Positions 15,006 through 26,465 are shown, counted from the first letter of the stretch. The stretch is 64,000 bases of DNA from Vespula vulgaris (GCF_905475345.1 NC_066610.1:1610886-1674885); one strand, 5' to 3'. A program made the numbers and translations. The notes: generated by a model from the sequence alone, not told the origin.

Positions 15006-15659
15006 TATTATATATATATGTATATATTTATTATATAATTTCTCGTAATCGTATGTATCTCTCCGTTTTTCATAAACGCGAAATCACATCTCTTTTAAAA
15101 ATCTTTTACAACTCGGAAAATCTCTGATAATGACCGAACGTTTACCACCACCTCTCCTCTCTTCTTTCTATATATATATATATATAGGACTAACGCGTGT
15201 CGCATTCGAACATTCACGAACTTGTAACACACACACACACACACACATACACATACACATACAATTTTCGATAAGATCTTAAATAAGAAAAACGAAAAAT
15301 ATGAGCGAGAGTCGACAGACACCCGACGAAAACAGAAAAGAAGAAAAGAAAAATAAAAACAGAATGAAATGAAAAGTATTACCACGCACTACTTGAAAAC
15401 GATAACCTTTAAAAGAAAACTCCTCGTTATTACATTATCATTTTCTCTCTACGTACGATTTAAATATATACATATATACAGAAGAAATGATAAAAGCGAG
15501 AATACAAAAAGAAGAACAAGGAAAAATTATCAAAAACCAAGAGAAAAGGAGATAATAAACTTCGACTCGAGGAATATCCACGCGATTAATGTATTATCGT
15601 TTAGTATGGACGCACACACACAGACACATACACACACATGCACACGACACACACACAAA
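10201..15659. other. Gene-free AT-rich stretch
   Basis: AT-rich sequence with many A or T homopolymer runs. There is a GT array at about 10196-10215, CT tracts near 11650-11735, GA tracts at 12291-12335, a trinucleotide mosaic at 14335-14405 (GACGAT and TTATTA type), a (TA)n array at 14726-14770 and an AC array at 15228-15247. No supported gene. Confidence 0.55.
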
Positions 15660-15799
15660 TATGTACACGAACACAGTCAGAGAAAAAGAGAAAGAAAGAG
15701 AGAAAGAGAGAGAGAAAGAGAAAAGAGAAAGAGAGAATGCGAAAGAATGAGAAAGAGAGAGAAAGAGAGAGAGAGAAAGAGAAAGAGAAAGAGAAAGAA

Positions 15800-15832
<33 letters not shown>

Positions 15833-16455
15833 AAGAGAGAAACACACGAGAGAAAATGTTACGAGGACGAGACGTTAGGGCGTCGCGGTCGTCGCAGTGA
15901 CTGCCGAGAACTCGCTTTCATCCCCCACCATTACTACCACCTCTCTTTTACCCTCTATCGTCTCCTTCCCTACCTCAACCTACCAACCCTCGGTCCCCCC
16001 ACTTTACTCTCTTACATATACTATCCCTACCTCTCTCTTTCTCGCTACTCTCACTCTGTCTCTTTCTCTCTACCTATCTGTATCTCTCTTCCACTTCCAT
16101 TGGTTTACTATATCTATCAATCTATCTATCTCTCTCTCTCTCTCTCTTTTTATACGTTTATCTATCTCTTTCTGTTCTATACGTCTGTCTCTTTCTATTT
16201 CTCTTGTAGAAATCTCTCTCTCTCTCTCTTTTTCACTATCTCACTCACTCTGATATTCGTGTATAGGAGTATATATATCTGTCTCTCTCTTTCTGTTGTA
16301 CCAGTCCAACTATCTGTCTTTCTCTCTCTTACTCTTACCAAGCATTCTCTCTCTCTCTTTCTCTCTCTCTCTTTCTCTTTCTCTCTCTATCTGTCTGTCT
16401 TTCTCTCTCTCTCTCTTTATACCTATCTCTATCTCTTTCTATCACAGTCACTGCC
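15660..16455. repeat. Purine tract followed by pyrimidine tract
   Basis: About 170 bp of nearly pure GA-rich sequence (15679-15850) is followed, after a short mixed spacer, by about 400 bp of CT-rich sequence (16030-16445). The long frames across it are repeat artefacts (Arg/Glu/Lys then Ser/Leu). The two arms are partly complementary and could form imperfect stem or triplex structures. Confidence 0.6.
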
Positions 16456-16537
16456 GTAGGAGAATATAAGGGTGGTTTTCCAAGCTAGGGCTGTGTTGTA
16501 GTTGGTAAAAGGAAGAGAGGGGAGGTTAGGGAGAGTG

Positions 16538-16600
16538 GTTCACGTGACCGAGCATTCGACCAATAGCGTCTCCTGCATGACGTCACGCCGACACTCAGTG
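16538..16600 (+). promoter_or_regulatory. Promoter-like cluster: E-box, CCAAT, CRE, Inr
   Basis: Within 60 bp there is a palindromic E-box TCACGTGA (16540-16547), a CCAAT box (16560-16564), a perfect full CRE TGACGTCA (16578-16585) and an arthropod initiator TCAGT (16595-16599). These are sites for bHLH-ZIP, NF-Y and CREB/ATF proteins and for the core machinery. The surrounding unique, GC-richer sequence stands out from flanking repeats. The dependent gene is not identified, and the true start could lie further downstream or on the other strand. Confidence 0.45.
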
Positions 16601-17036
16601 GTTCTCAAACCGATTTTCAAATCTCAATTTTACAGACTTCCACCCAACACTCACGCATCCACGCACACACACGTATGTATATGTGTAATTTATGTTTGGA
16701 ATATATATACACATACACACCAGTACTTTTGATAATAGGACTAACAGTTCCTCTTTCTATCCTTTTCCTTCTCTTTTTTATTTAATTTTTTTAAGAAAAT
16801 CCAATATCCTTCTCCCCTCACATCCCCCTCAGCCCTCCACTTCCTTCTCTCCCAATCTATCTTCTGAATGATCTAGAAACATTCTCACTCGTCGATCCTT
16901 CGGATTCTTTCAATGCGGATTATAGTTCTGGCTCTGGTATGACTCCAGTGGTGGGGTGGATTGACGTAAGGAAAAGAAAAATAAAAAAGAGAAAAAATAA
17001 AAAAAAGGAGGAAAGAAAGAGAAGAGGAGTGAGAGG
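16601..17036. other. Spacer with no clear gene
   Basis: Downstream of the promoter-like cluster: unique sequence, an AC/AT-rich patch near 16670-16720, pyrimidine-rich sequence to about 16870, then A/G-rich sequence. No splice-supported coding exon was found. Confidence 0.45.
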
Positions 17037-17066
17037 TGAGGCTGAGGCTGAGGCTGAGGCTGAGGC

Positions 17067-17097
<31 letters not shown>

Positions 17098-17105
17098 AAG
17101 GGTGA
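17037..17105 (+). repeat. Hexanucleotide (GAGGCT)n(GAGGGT)n array
   Basis: A compound 6-bp array in which GAGGCT units change to GAGGGT units halfway. The GGG-bearing half satisfies the G-quadruplex pattern on the plus strand. The hexamer translates as alternating Arg-Leu/Arg-Val or Glu-Ala/Glu-Gly dipeptides, which I take as a repeat artefact rather than a protein. Confidence 0.8.
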
Positions 17106-17249
17106 GATTCGTCGATGTCGTGAAAGGAGCTGCGAACAAAGCGGCAGGCAGACGATGCCATTGTCTTTTCTTCATTGAAGCTTTTCGAAATATTGGAAGA
17201 GTCTATGATCATGGCTGAAGTCGGTGGGAGATGTTCTCTGAAACCGAAG

Positions 17250-17390
17250 AGAGCTTGGTGGGTGGAGGGTGGGTATAGTGGGTGGTTAGGGTGCGAAGAG
17301 GAAGAGATATTCTTTCGAAACGTGACTCCGAACGAGAGAAAGGGAAAAATGTCTTTTTCTTCGAGGGGTGGGTTAGGGTGGGTTAGGGTG
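17250..17390 (+). other. Further G-quadruplex motifs
   Basis: Two more clusters of GGG runs on the plus strand, at about 17256-17292 and 17365-17389 (GGGG, GGG, GGG, GGG, GGG with 1-3 nt loops). Together with the upstream hexamer array they give a strongly G-skewed stretch of about 350 bp. This is seen directly; any structure in vivo is inferred. Confidence 0.6.
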
Positions 17391-18179
17391 ACTTAAGGTC
17401 GGGGTAGTTGCTGAGTGAAATCATTGAAGATGATGAAAATTGGCGGATTTTATTTCTTTCGTATCGCGGACAACGTTACTTTTCTCTCTCTCTCTCTTTT
17501 TTTTTTTTTGAGGTTAGGAAAAAAATTGATGAGATAAGCTCTCTCTCTCTATCTATCTTTTTTCGATTGCAATTTTGTAATCGTTGAAAATAATCGAAGA
17601 TAAGACTTTTACGATATAAAATTAGGATCTTTTTTCTGGGAGGGAATAATAGGAGATAATAGAGAAAATTTCGAAGAAAGTTGGTCGATTTGGAAAGTTT
17701 CTAGATCGGTTAAAGGTTCTCAAGGATTGTTTGAAACGTCGATTATTCTAACTCATCGATCGTATTTTTAATCGATATAATAGTTTACGATAATTTAATC
17801 GTAATTTTTATGATCCAATAGAAAAATTTGCTTTGACTAGTCTTCGAGATGGAGATTATTGATTTTTTTCTTTCTTTATTTTTTTTTCTTTTTCCTTTTA
17901 TTTACGATCACCTAGGAACTTTTCTATCGGACTAGAAACTTTTAATCTCACCCTTCCTTCGTTTAATCACTCGTTTCTTTTCTTCTATTTTTTATTTATA
18001 AAATCTATTTACTCTTTTCTTCTTTTCTATTTTTACTAAAATCTAAATATTTCTTTCCGTTCGCTGTATCGATTAAAAAAGAAAAATAAATAAAAAGATA
18101 AAAACGAAAAGAGAATGTTCTAAATAGTTTAACGAATCCAATCATTAAATTTTTCCTACGAACACATACACACACACAC

Positions 18180-18237
<58 letters not shown>

Positions 18238-18624
18238 ATAAAAACAAATGTTAATAGGAAAAAACAAAGAAGAAAATCGGATTGGTAGAAAGAACGATTC
18301 GTTTTCGTCAATTTTAATGTTTCAGCCTTTATGTTTCGCTTATGGTCGTATAACAAAGTTTGTTTTTTCTTTCTCTCTGTCTCTCTTTCTAGTACACCCT
18401 CAACCCCCTTTACCAAGTCCACGTTTTGTAAGGCAATATCGTCTGGCTTTAGTACGCAATACCTCCAACGATTGTGGTCGCATGGTGAATACATTTTTAA
18501 AGCACGCATAAAAACTCTCTCTATCTCTCTCTCTCGTATTACGTTTTCTATCCCTTTTCGCGACGGCAATGTCCCTCAGCAATACTACCACCACTGTCAA
18601 TGTACTCCCATCCCTGTTACTACT
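17391..18624. other. Gene-free stretch with (GA)n
   Basis: AT-rich unique sequence, a (GA)n array at about 18182-18235 and a unique island at 18400-18640. The island has overlapping minus-strand open frames but neither frame has an acceptor with a pyrimidine tract. No gene is called. Confidence 0.5.
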
Positions 18625-19035
18625 AACCAACCACCCAACCACCCACCATTACTACGTACAAACACAGGTAAAAATATACATACGTTTATATCTGTACATA
18701 AATCTTAATAAAAACATTTGTGAACATTTATATTTCTAAATATTAAAAAAATAAATATATTTCTTCAACTGACTAATAAAAAAAAAATTTACATAGACCC
18801 AGAGATATATCCCTCACCTAACCATCCATCAATCACCCACAATTTCTACTTACTAACACAAATAAAAATATATATATACCTATATCCAACATATGTACCT
18901 GTACGTAAATCCCAACAAAAACATTTGTGAACGTTTGTATTCCTAAGTATTACAAAAATAAACATATTTCTTCAACTTACTAATAAAACAAAAATTTACA
19001 TAGACACAGAACAACACATCCCTCACCCAACCATC
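18625..19035. repeat. Direct duplication, about 195 bp unit
   Basis: Copy A (about 18625-18818) and copy B (about 18819-19021) share CCACCC-type starts, AACATTTGTGAAC, ATTTCTTCAACT, ACTAATAAAA and TTTACATAGAC in the same order. A third unit begins near 19022 and breaks off into A-rich sequence. Confidence 0.75.
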
Positions 19036-19448
19036 TCAAAAAGAAAAAAAAAATATATTAACATTTACGTGAACGAATAAATATTAATATCGTAAAGAAG
19101 TATCATTGATCAATAATTATCAAACCATCCTTTCGATCGTCGACGAACAAATTTTCATTTATTTTAATAATATCTTTGTCTCTTTATCAACCATCTACAT
19201 ACACACAGACAAGTTACGTTATTTATTAAATTAAAAAAAAAAATAAAAAAAAAAGAGAAAGAGATGAAATACAGAGACAGATAATTTTCGTTAAAATCCC
19301 TGTCAGTTGCAAACAAACAATGGATGAGTTAACGGTATTCCGCTAATGTCACGCGAATGATATTCCTGGAATGATTTGTTGGTCATTAAGTGTCGGTAAC
19401 CGGTGCTAGTGAATCCTCCCGAGTGTCCACTTCGGTATGAATAACGTT

Positions 19449-19504
19449 ACGGACAATGTTACAGTTAGCACGACGATACCTAACCTCGTGCTGTTAACGT
19501 CCGT
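19449..19504. other. Imperfect hairpin of about 56 nt
   Basis: Left arm 19449-19473 and right arm 19486-19504 pair through ACGGAC/GTCCGT at the base and GCACGA/TCGTGC at the top, with a bulged middle and a 12-nt loop. It sits in a unique, non-repetitive island. It could be a structured RNA element or chance; it is shorter and more bulged than a usual pre-miRNA. Confidence 0.3.
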
Positions 19505-20172
19505 TAGCACTGTCGAGTCGAGTCCGTACGATTCTCTGGCACAAGCTCGTAAATTGTCATTGTTAAGAACTTGTTCTCCCATACTTTACAACAGAATAGA
19601 CAAATAGACAAAGAAAAAAAGAAGGAAAGAGAGAGAGAAAGAGAGAAAGAGTATATGTTCAGGACGGTTTCGAAATCGTTAACGCCTCCTCGAATATACA
19701 TTTCCGTTGTTTATGATTTTCACAAAAGATTCAAGAGGAAAAAAAATTAAAAAAAAAAAAAAGAAACAAGAAATCTAAAAAAAAATCCAGGTACGTAAGC
19801 TTCGTGTTTCGCCAGGGCCGTATCTAAACATGATGAAAATCGATTTGTACTCGACTCGTTTGGTTTACTTTTTTTTTCTTTCTTTTTTTTTTCATATTTC
19901 AGGATCAGCAAAATTTTTTTCTTTTTTTTTTTTGACGTAATCGAGGTTGGTTTCTTTTTTTTTCTTTCTTTCTCGTTCTTTGTTTCTTCATAAATCCATT
20001 CCGCACCACCACGTCGTTCGGAATAATAAAATAAAAAAAGTATTTTTGTAGGGTAGGGGTAGAGGGTGGAAACGTCGAAATAATGATTTGCTTCGCGAGA
20101 TATTTTTTTTCGGTCGAAACAAAATATTCGAAACGATGAATTCTATCTTATGAAAGATCGTAAACAACAGGA

Positions 20173-20220
<48 letters not shown>

Positions 20221-20681
20221 GTTTGTGCTTTAGAGAAAAATGTTGAAGGTGAAAGATATGAGTAGTTGCAAGGTAGATTAACGTATTTCCCTGTCGTATT
20301 TATTTGTTTATTTATTTATTTATTTATTTCTCTCTTTTTTTCTTGCTTTGTTATGCACAACAGACGTACATAACCTCCTACATCATCCCCTATCTACCAC
20401 CCTATCTACCATTCTCTTTATCGAATTTTCGAATAATTTCCATGCGAATTGAAAAAAAGAAAATAAAAGGAAAAAAGAAAAGAAAGAGAAAAAGAAAAGC
20501 TCGACTAATACTTGTGCTTCTAATCGTTTCTATTTCGTTGTAATTTTTTTTTCTTCTTCTTTTCTTTCTTTCTCTTTTTTCCTTATCGAGTAATTAGAGT
20601 AGTCGTTCAGGAATCTTCGAAATTACGAAATAGAAATTTCGAGATTGGAGAGTGGAAAGTTCGAAGGGGTAAGAAGTAAGA

Positions 20682-20682
20682 G

Positions 20683-20714
<32 letters not shown>

Positions 20715-20716
20715 AG
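20682..20716 (+). repeat. (GGGTAT)n hexamer array
   Basis: Five to six near-perfect GGGTAT units. With 3-nt loops between GGG runs this meets the canonical G-quadruplex pattern on the plus strand. The array is not telomeric in sequence. Confidence 0.8.
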
Positions 20717-20883
20717 AAGAGGAAGAGGAAGGGTCAAAACGTTCGGGACTAACTTAATAAAATTTCAATTTGAAAGGGGAAATTGTGTGTGCCAAGGGAG
20801 AACAGGGTTGTCTACGTACGTTGCGATGTTACAAACTATGAGTAGAAGGAAAGAGAAAGAGAAACAGTGAGACAGAGAGAGAG

Positions 20884-20918
<35 letters not shown>

Positions 20919-20948
20919 CAACATATACATACATACATACACACATAC

Positions 20949-20997
<49 letters not shown>

Positions 20998-21065
20998 ATT
21001 GTAGTATACATTGTGATATCTGTATTTGTGTGTATGTGTACAATTGTAGAATTGTAGTATATGTT

Positions 21066-21121
<56 letters not shown>

Positions 21122-21643
21122 TATAGAGAAATTGGCCTGGATTCGTCTTACCGCGAAATGTCGATAATTCGTCGATAACGTTTGGGGAAACTGGGAAAAG
21201 AAAATCGAAAATATGATTTAATATCTGAGATTAAACTCGACATATCTTACTTTCAATTGATTTTATCAATATGATATGATATTATAAAAAAAACAAAAAA
21301 AAAATAGAACTAAGAGAGAGAGAGGGATAGATATAAAAAAAATTGAAATAAAAAGAGAAAGACACACACACACACATATATATTATATGGAAATACTACA
21401 GTATGGTAACATGAAAAAAAGATTATACATAATAGTAATGATGATAACGAAAAAAAAGAAAAAAATTATAAAAAAAGAAAGAAAAAGAAGAAAATGACAA
21501 AATTAAAGAAAAGATTAAAATATAGTAGTCACTCATTTAGTCTCTCGAAGACTCTCCGAAATCAACGTATTCGTGTCAAGACAAGCACTTTAGTTATTTC
21601 TCGAGGGTAAAGACACGTTTACTAGAATAAGCGTGATAAAAAG

Positions 21644-21718
<75 letters not shown>

Positions 21719-22799
21719 AGTGGGGAGGGGGTTGAGTAAGTACGAAAATGTACTTTGGTCTTGTAAAAACTCATATAGACTTCTGCTGACTAGCATAAAG
21801 TAGAGAGTAAGTAAGAGAGAGAGAGAGAGATAGAGTGAAAGAGAGAGAAAAAAGAGAGAGAGAGAGAGAGAGTAGAGGCCGCCGTAATTGCGTTCGGCGT
21901 CGGCGTTGGGCTTTTAATTAATGCGACATACTTTTTTTCATCACTAAAAACTGCCACATCCTCCAACGTCTCACACATTTTCTATTACTCTCTCTTCTCT
22001 CTCTTTCTCTTACTATTACCTTTACTTTTACTCATACTTTTTTTCCTTTCTCATTGCTGGCTGGTATTGCAGTTTACCCTTATATCCTGGGATCGTTAAA
22101 TGCGTACAATAAAAAAAAAAGAGAGAGAGAGAGAGAGAGAAAAAGTGAAGAGAAACAGAAAGAGAGAGAAGGAAAAAAAATCCTTAAAGAAAAAAAAAGG
22201 GAGAGAAAAGAGAAAAAGAAAGAGAGAAAAGAGAAAAAAGGAGAAGAAAATCTGCAATACCGACTCTACGGTACCTAACGCCATCTTGTTTTTGTCTTTC
22301 CCGCCTTTTTTATTTCTCTTCCTCTCTTTTTTAAATTCCCTTCGCTTCATCGCTTCACTCTTCACCCGGCTTCAACGCCCGCCTGCGGCGTTTCCTTTCT
22401 TTCTTTCTTTCGTTTATTTGTTTTTTTTTCTTCTTCTTCGTTTTCTTTTTCTTTTTCTTCGTTTTTCTCTTATTCTCCATCTCCTCCCACCCCCTCCCAC
22501 CCCTATTTATTTCGAATTTCATTCATCCCCTAAACGCACATCCGATCGACGCCCACCACCATCAACCAACCAAAATATTTCTCCTATATATATATCAAAT
22601 GGTATTAACCCAAGTTTAAAGTGGTATATGCAGGTACATATGTTTTGGGGTGGTTTAAAATCAATCGTATCCACGATATTTTTTGTCCGTTTCGATATCC
22701 ACCCCTTCAGCTTTTCATCCCTCAGCATCCCTCATTCTCAGTTTCCTTCATTTTCTTCTTGCTTTTTTTCTTTTCTCATTTTGCCTTTCAATTGCTATC

Positions 22800-22858
22800 T
22801 CAGTTCAGCTCAGCTCAGCTCAGTTCAGTTCAGTTCAGTTCAGTCAGTCAGTCAGTCA
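22800..22858. repeat. (CAGYT)n to (CAGT)n array
   Basis: CAGTT/CAGCT pentamers change into CAGT tetramers near the 3' end. This fits slippage with a unit-length change. Confidence 0.8.
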
Positions 22859-23807
22859 TCAATACTCTTTCGTCTTCTCTATTTCTGTTTATTTTTGTAC
22901 GTCTTCGTCTATTTCATTTCATTCCCGTTACGTCGAATCTATTTTCTTTTTTTTTTTTTTTAGTTTTAGTCTTCTTTTGGATCATGCATTTTTCATATTT
23001 CGAAGTGCATATTAATACGCGCGTAACCTAAATTACGTGAAATAAAGCACGAGGTTTGCGACGATGAAAAGGACGAGGGAAAAATCCGCGTTTACGGATT
23101 TTTCTTTTTTTCTTTTTGCTTTCTTTCTTTTTCTCGGTCCCTATATCTTTCTCTGGTTTTTCTGATTTTTTTCGTAAGCTTTTCCTCTCTCTTCTTCTTT
23201 CTTCTTTTCTTCTTCTGTCTTTTCTTTTTACGTATTTCGTAGTTTTTTCGTAAACTCCAGGGAAACGATTCTATTGCTAGCTGGTTCTTTTCTTCTTCTT
23301 CTTTTTTCCTTTTTTATATAAAATCGAGATTCACGAAGACCTACATAGATTTTTTGTTTGTTCTAATCGATTGTACTACTGATTATTATATAATCTGAAT
23401 TCATTTGAAACAATTTTTCCTTTTTTTTTAATAAATTCCTTACATTTACAAAAAAAAAAAAAACAAACAAACAATCTCGTCAAGTGCGATATAATATAAA
23501 TTTTTATTTTTCAATAACAAAAGATTTGAAGAAAAAAAAAATAAAAGAACAACATGGCAAACAATATCGGTAATCACGAATTGTGATAGTCCACATGTTT
23601 TCTTTCTCTCTCTTCTTCTCAGCGAATTTAAGAAAATTCGAATACTATAATAAATCATTTCTTTGCGTTAATGATTGAAGATCAGCAGTTTTGTGATGGA
23701 TGCAGAAGAGAAAAGGAAAGGGAGTAAGCGTAAAATTGATGGACGAAACAGGACAATCGAGTAGTACAGAATGGGACGCTGTCCGTGGGCTTCATTAGAG
23801 CAAATTG

Positions 23808-23840
23808 CCAATTAAAAGCTTTTCGGGTTGCCATGGTAAC
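23808..23840. promoter_or_regulatory. RFX X-box with adjacent CCAAT box
   Basis: GTTGCCATGGTAAC (23827-23840) fits the full 14-nt X-box pattern bound by RFX factors as an inverted repeat of two half-sites. A CCAAT box lies 14 bp upstream (23808-23812). RFX sites commonly mark promoters of ciliary genes in animals. No target gene is evident next to it. On the minus strand the motif centre also gives a good ATG context opening a 50-codon frame. Confidence 0.45.
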
Positions 23841-23924
23841 AGATGAGGATGTGACGTACGTACACATGCATACACACACGTCTATATATACCCATATGGG
23901 TTACTATAGATAGGTAGATAGGTA

Positions 23925-23973
23925 GATATTATAGTATAGTATAGTGCAGTACAGTACAGTATACTATAGTATA
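23925..23973. repeat. (ATAGT/ACAGT)n pentamer array
   Basis: Imperfect ATAGT and CAGTA pentamers in tandem, preceded by AGGTAGAT-type tetramers from about 23908. Confidence 0.7.
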
Positions 23974-23977
23974 GAAA

Positions 23978-24345
23978 TTTTCATTATTTTGACAATTATC
24001 GTCTTAGAGGAATTTCGTTTAAAACAATTTTTTTTTTTTTATAAAAATTCATTATTTCGAAAATTATTATCATATTAAAAATAATCATCTTAAATGGATC
24101 TGTTTTAAAAAAATATTTTTTTTTTTTTTTACAAACTTTCATTACTTCGAAAATTATCATCATATCAAAGATAATCGTTCTAGATGAATTTCGTTAAAAA
24201 AGAGAAAAATTGTTTTTACAAACTTCCATCGCTTCGAGAATAACCATTATATTAAAAATAACCATACTGGACGTATCTCATCTAAACCAAAACAAGAAAA
24301 AAAGAATGAGTACTCTCACAAATATTCATTATCTCAAATTTAAGC
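23978..24345. repeat. Diverged tandem repeat, about 90 bp unit
   Basis: TTCATTATTTCGAAAATTAT and relatives recur near 23980, 24048, 24138, 24224 and 24326. Each is followed by an ATATTAAAAATAATC-like segment, a GGATCT/GAATTTCG segment and a T-run. Spacing is about 68-100 bp. Confidence 0.7.
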
Positions 24346-25192
24346 TAAGATATCAAGAAACAATGTACGCTACAATGAGTCCTACGAAATAAAAAAAAAA
24401 AAAAAGAAAAGTAAAACCAAAATCAAATAAAAAACAGTTCTAAAAATCGAAATTATCACCTGTCTCGTTTTCTTCTTCCTTTTTTTTAGAAACGAAAAAC
24501 CTACTCGTCCCTCGAGTGTATTTTTGATATCTTCATAAGACTCGTTTCATATTCACATGACGACGAAAGAGAGATAGAGATAGACATAGATAGAGATAGA
24601 TAGAGATAGAAAGAGATACAGAGAGAACTAGAGAGAGAGAGAGAGAGAGATAGAGAAAGAGAGTTTAGAAGTGGAAACCTTATAAGGCATTTCGATCTCT
24701 CCCAAAAGGACTTTTGCACTCGTTTCCAAAGCCCTGTGGCGAAGCTGGCACGAAACGAGTCTTTGCGTCGCCTAGAACCTCAGAGATTTCCTATTCCCTA
24801 TCTCTCTGTCTGTCTCTTTCTCTCTCATACACATATACATATTCTTTTCATCCATATACATTACACATATACACATATGTATATATGTATATATATATAT
24901 ATATATACGTAAGCGAGGTTTATCGCTTGAGTACTGAAACGAGCTGCAATTTGCATGCACGTCCTCGTTTTGAAGTCGACCGATGACTTCCTTTGTCACC
25001 GTGTATATATATGTACATATGTGTATGTATATAGGTATATGTATGTAGAGTGTGTAAAGATGTATTGGTGAAAATAATGGTAAACTGTTGGTTAACCATT
25101 ATCGTTTTGTATCATACATCGTTTCGTGAAATTTTGGAAATCTTAAAAACAAGACTATGTCTGCTGCTTTCGTATTTCGTTGAGAACACAAA

Positions 25193-25223
<31 letters not shown>

Positions 25224-25662
25224 ACAATAAAATTTTGATTATAATTTAATAATAAATATGTAGATAGAGAGGTATGTACGTGTTCTGAGTTCTCTCGAAA
25301 GAATTTTTTTTCGTTTATTATCTCCTTGTACGAGTTTTATTTCGGAATGGTAAATCTTTATTATTTGATTAATTAATTGTGTTTTTTATTACAGTTTCTT
25401 GTGTTTCTTTCTTCTTTCTTTTTTATTTCTTTTTTTTTCTTTTTTCTTCTTTGTTTGGATTAAATCATGAAATTTGAAATACAGAAAATAATTTTAAATA
25501 TTTTCCATACAAAAGAAAGAAAAGAAAAGAAAAGAATAAAACAAAAAAAATGTTTGAATTATTTCTACACATGTTCGATATAATGATTATCTTAAAAAAA
25601 AAAAAATGAAAAAGAAAAGAAATGTTAACTTATAACTTTCAAAATTACTCACTGTCGTTAAT

Positions 25663-25704
<42 letters not shown>

Positions 25705-26127
25705 TCTCTCTCTCTCCTTTTCTATATTTCAATTTAGAAACGAAAGGAAACTGTTCTAGCAGTTAAACGAGTTTAAAGTTAAAGATCCTGAAAACTCACT
25801 TTTAGTTATTTTCCTCGAGGCTCGAAAACAAATGGAAGACGTATTTCAAGGTATTTTCGCATCTCGGCTAATTCCTTGTTTTCACGCCCGAGCTGTCAAT
25901 CCACAAGAGAAAGAGAGAGATAGACAGAGAAAGAGAGAGAGAAAGAGAGAGAGAAAATAAGACGTTCACTGGGGTAAATGGAAACTCCCCTTTCGCTTTG
26001 ATTGATTGACGTTAACTCAAACGAAAGATACCAGACAAAACAAATTCATTCGTTATCTTTAACTATGAAATCAATTACTAATTACGAATTTTCATTGGTA
26101 ATGTGTGAAACTTTAATCGCAATATAT
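24346..26127. other. Gene-free stretch
   Basis: AT-rich DNA with GA arrays near 24565-24663 and 25910-25955, a (TA)n array at about 24890-24906, an (AATA)n array at about 25190-25225 and a (TC)n array at 25668-25716. The unique part 24670-24790 has no clear exon. Confidence 0.5.
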
Positions 26128-26267
26128 ATATTTACAAATTGATTAAACGAAATTAATCAGCTGTACAAGTAAATAATTCGTAGGTTCGTTTTGAGTATGA
26201 TTAACTAATCCAAACAAAAATCAGCTGATTCGTGATATCGTATATTCCAATCTATGAAATTTTAGTA

Positions 26268-26328
<61 letters not shown>

Positions 26329-26465
26329 TTACAAATGGATTAAACAAAACGAATCAGCTGTGCAAATAAATAATTCGTACGTTCGTTTGGAGTCTAATTA
26401 ACTAATGCAAACAAAAATCAGCTGATCCGTGATATCTCATATTCCAATAAATTCCTAATCATGAA
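26128..26465. repeat. 197-bp direct duplication around a (TA)n array
   Basis: Copy A starts near 26131 and copy B near 26328, with the (TA)n array 26272-26321 between them. Each copy holds TTTACAAAT, GATTAAAC, AATAATTCGTA, AACAAAAATCAGCTGAT and GTGATAT in order. The palindrome CAGCTG occurs twice per copy. Confidence 0.8.

Larger units (their letters stand above)
19036..23700. other. Gene-free stretch with arrays and unique islands
   Basis: A unique, GC-richer island lies at 19320-19560. (TA)n arrays occur at 20175-20215, 20960-20995 and 21070-21117, and (GA)n arrays at 20875-20920 and 21655-21714. A/G-rich sequence fills 22085-22255 and a CAGTT-type array lies at 22800-22858. The Lys/Glu and Ser/Leu frames are repeat shadows. 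No gene is supported. Confidence 0.5.

Noticed and set aside
15369..16459. Long plus-strand frames of 169 and 273 codons
   Set aside because: They translate GA- and CT-rich simple repeats (Arg/Glu/Lys then Ser/Leu runs), with no domain, splice or start context.
17361..17390. GGGTTAGGGT resembling telomere repeat
   Set aside because: Only two units in a generally G-rich segment; not an insect TTAGG array and not at a sequence end.
18400..18642. Overlapping minus-strand frames in a unique island
   Set aside because: Two frames are open over the same bases, neither with a pyrimidine tract or acceptor upstream; no way to prefer one.
22100..22963. 287-codon plus-strand frame
   Set aside because: Lys/Glu-rich then Phe/Leu/Ser-rich composition follows from A/G-rich and T/C-rich tracts; no conserved motif.
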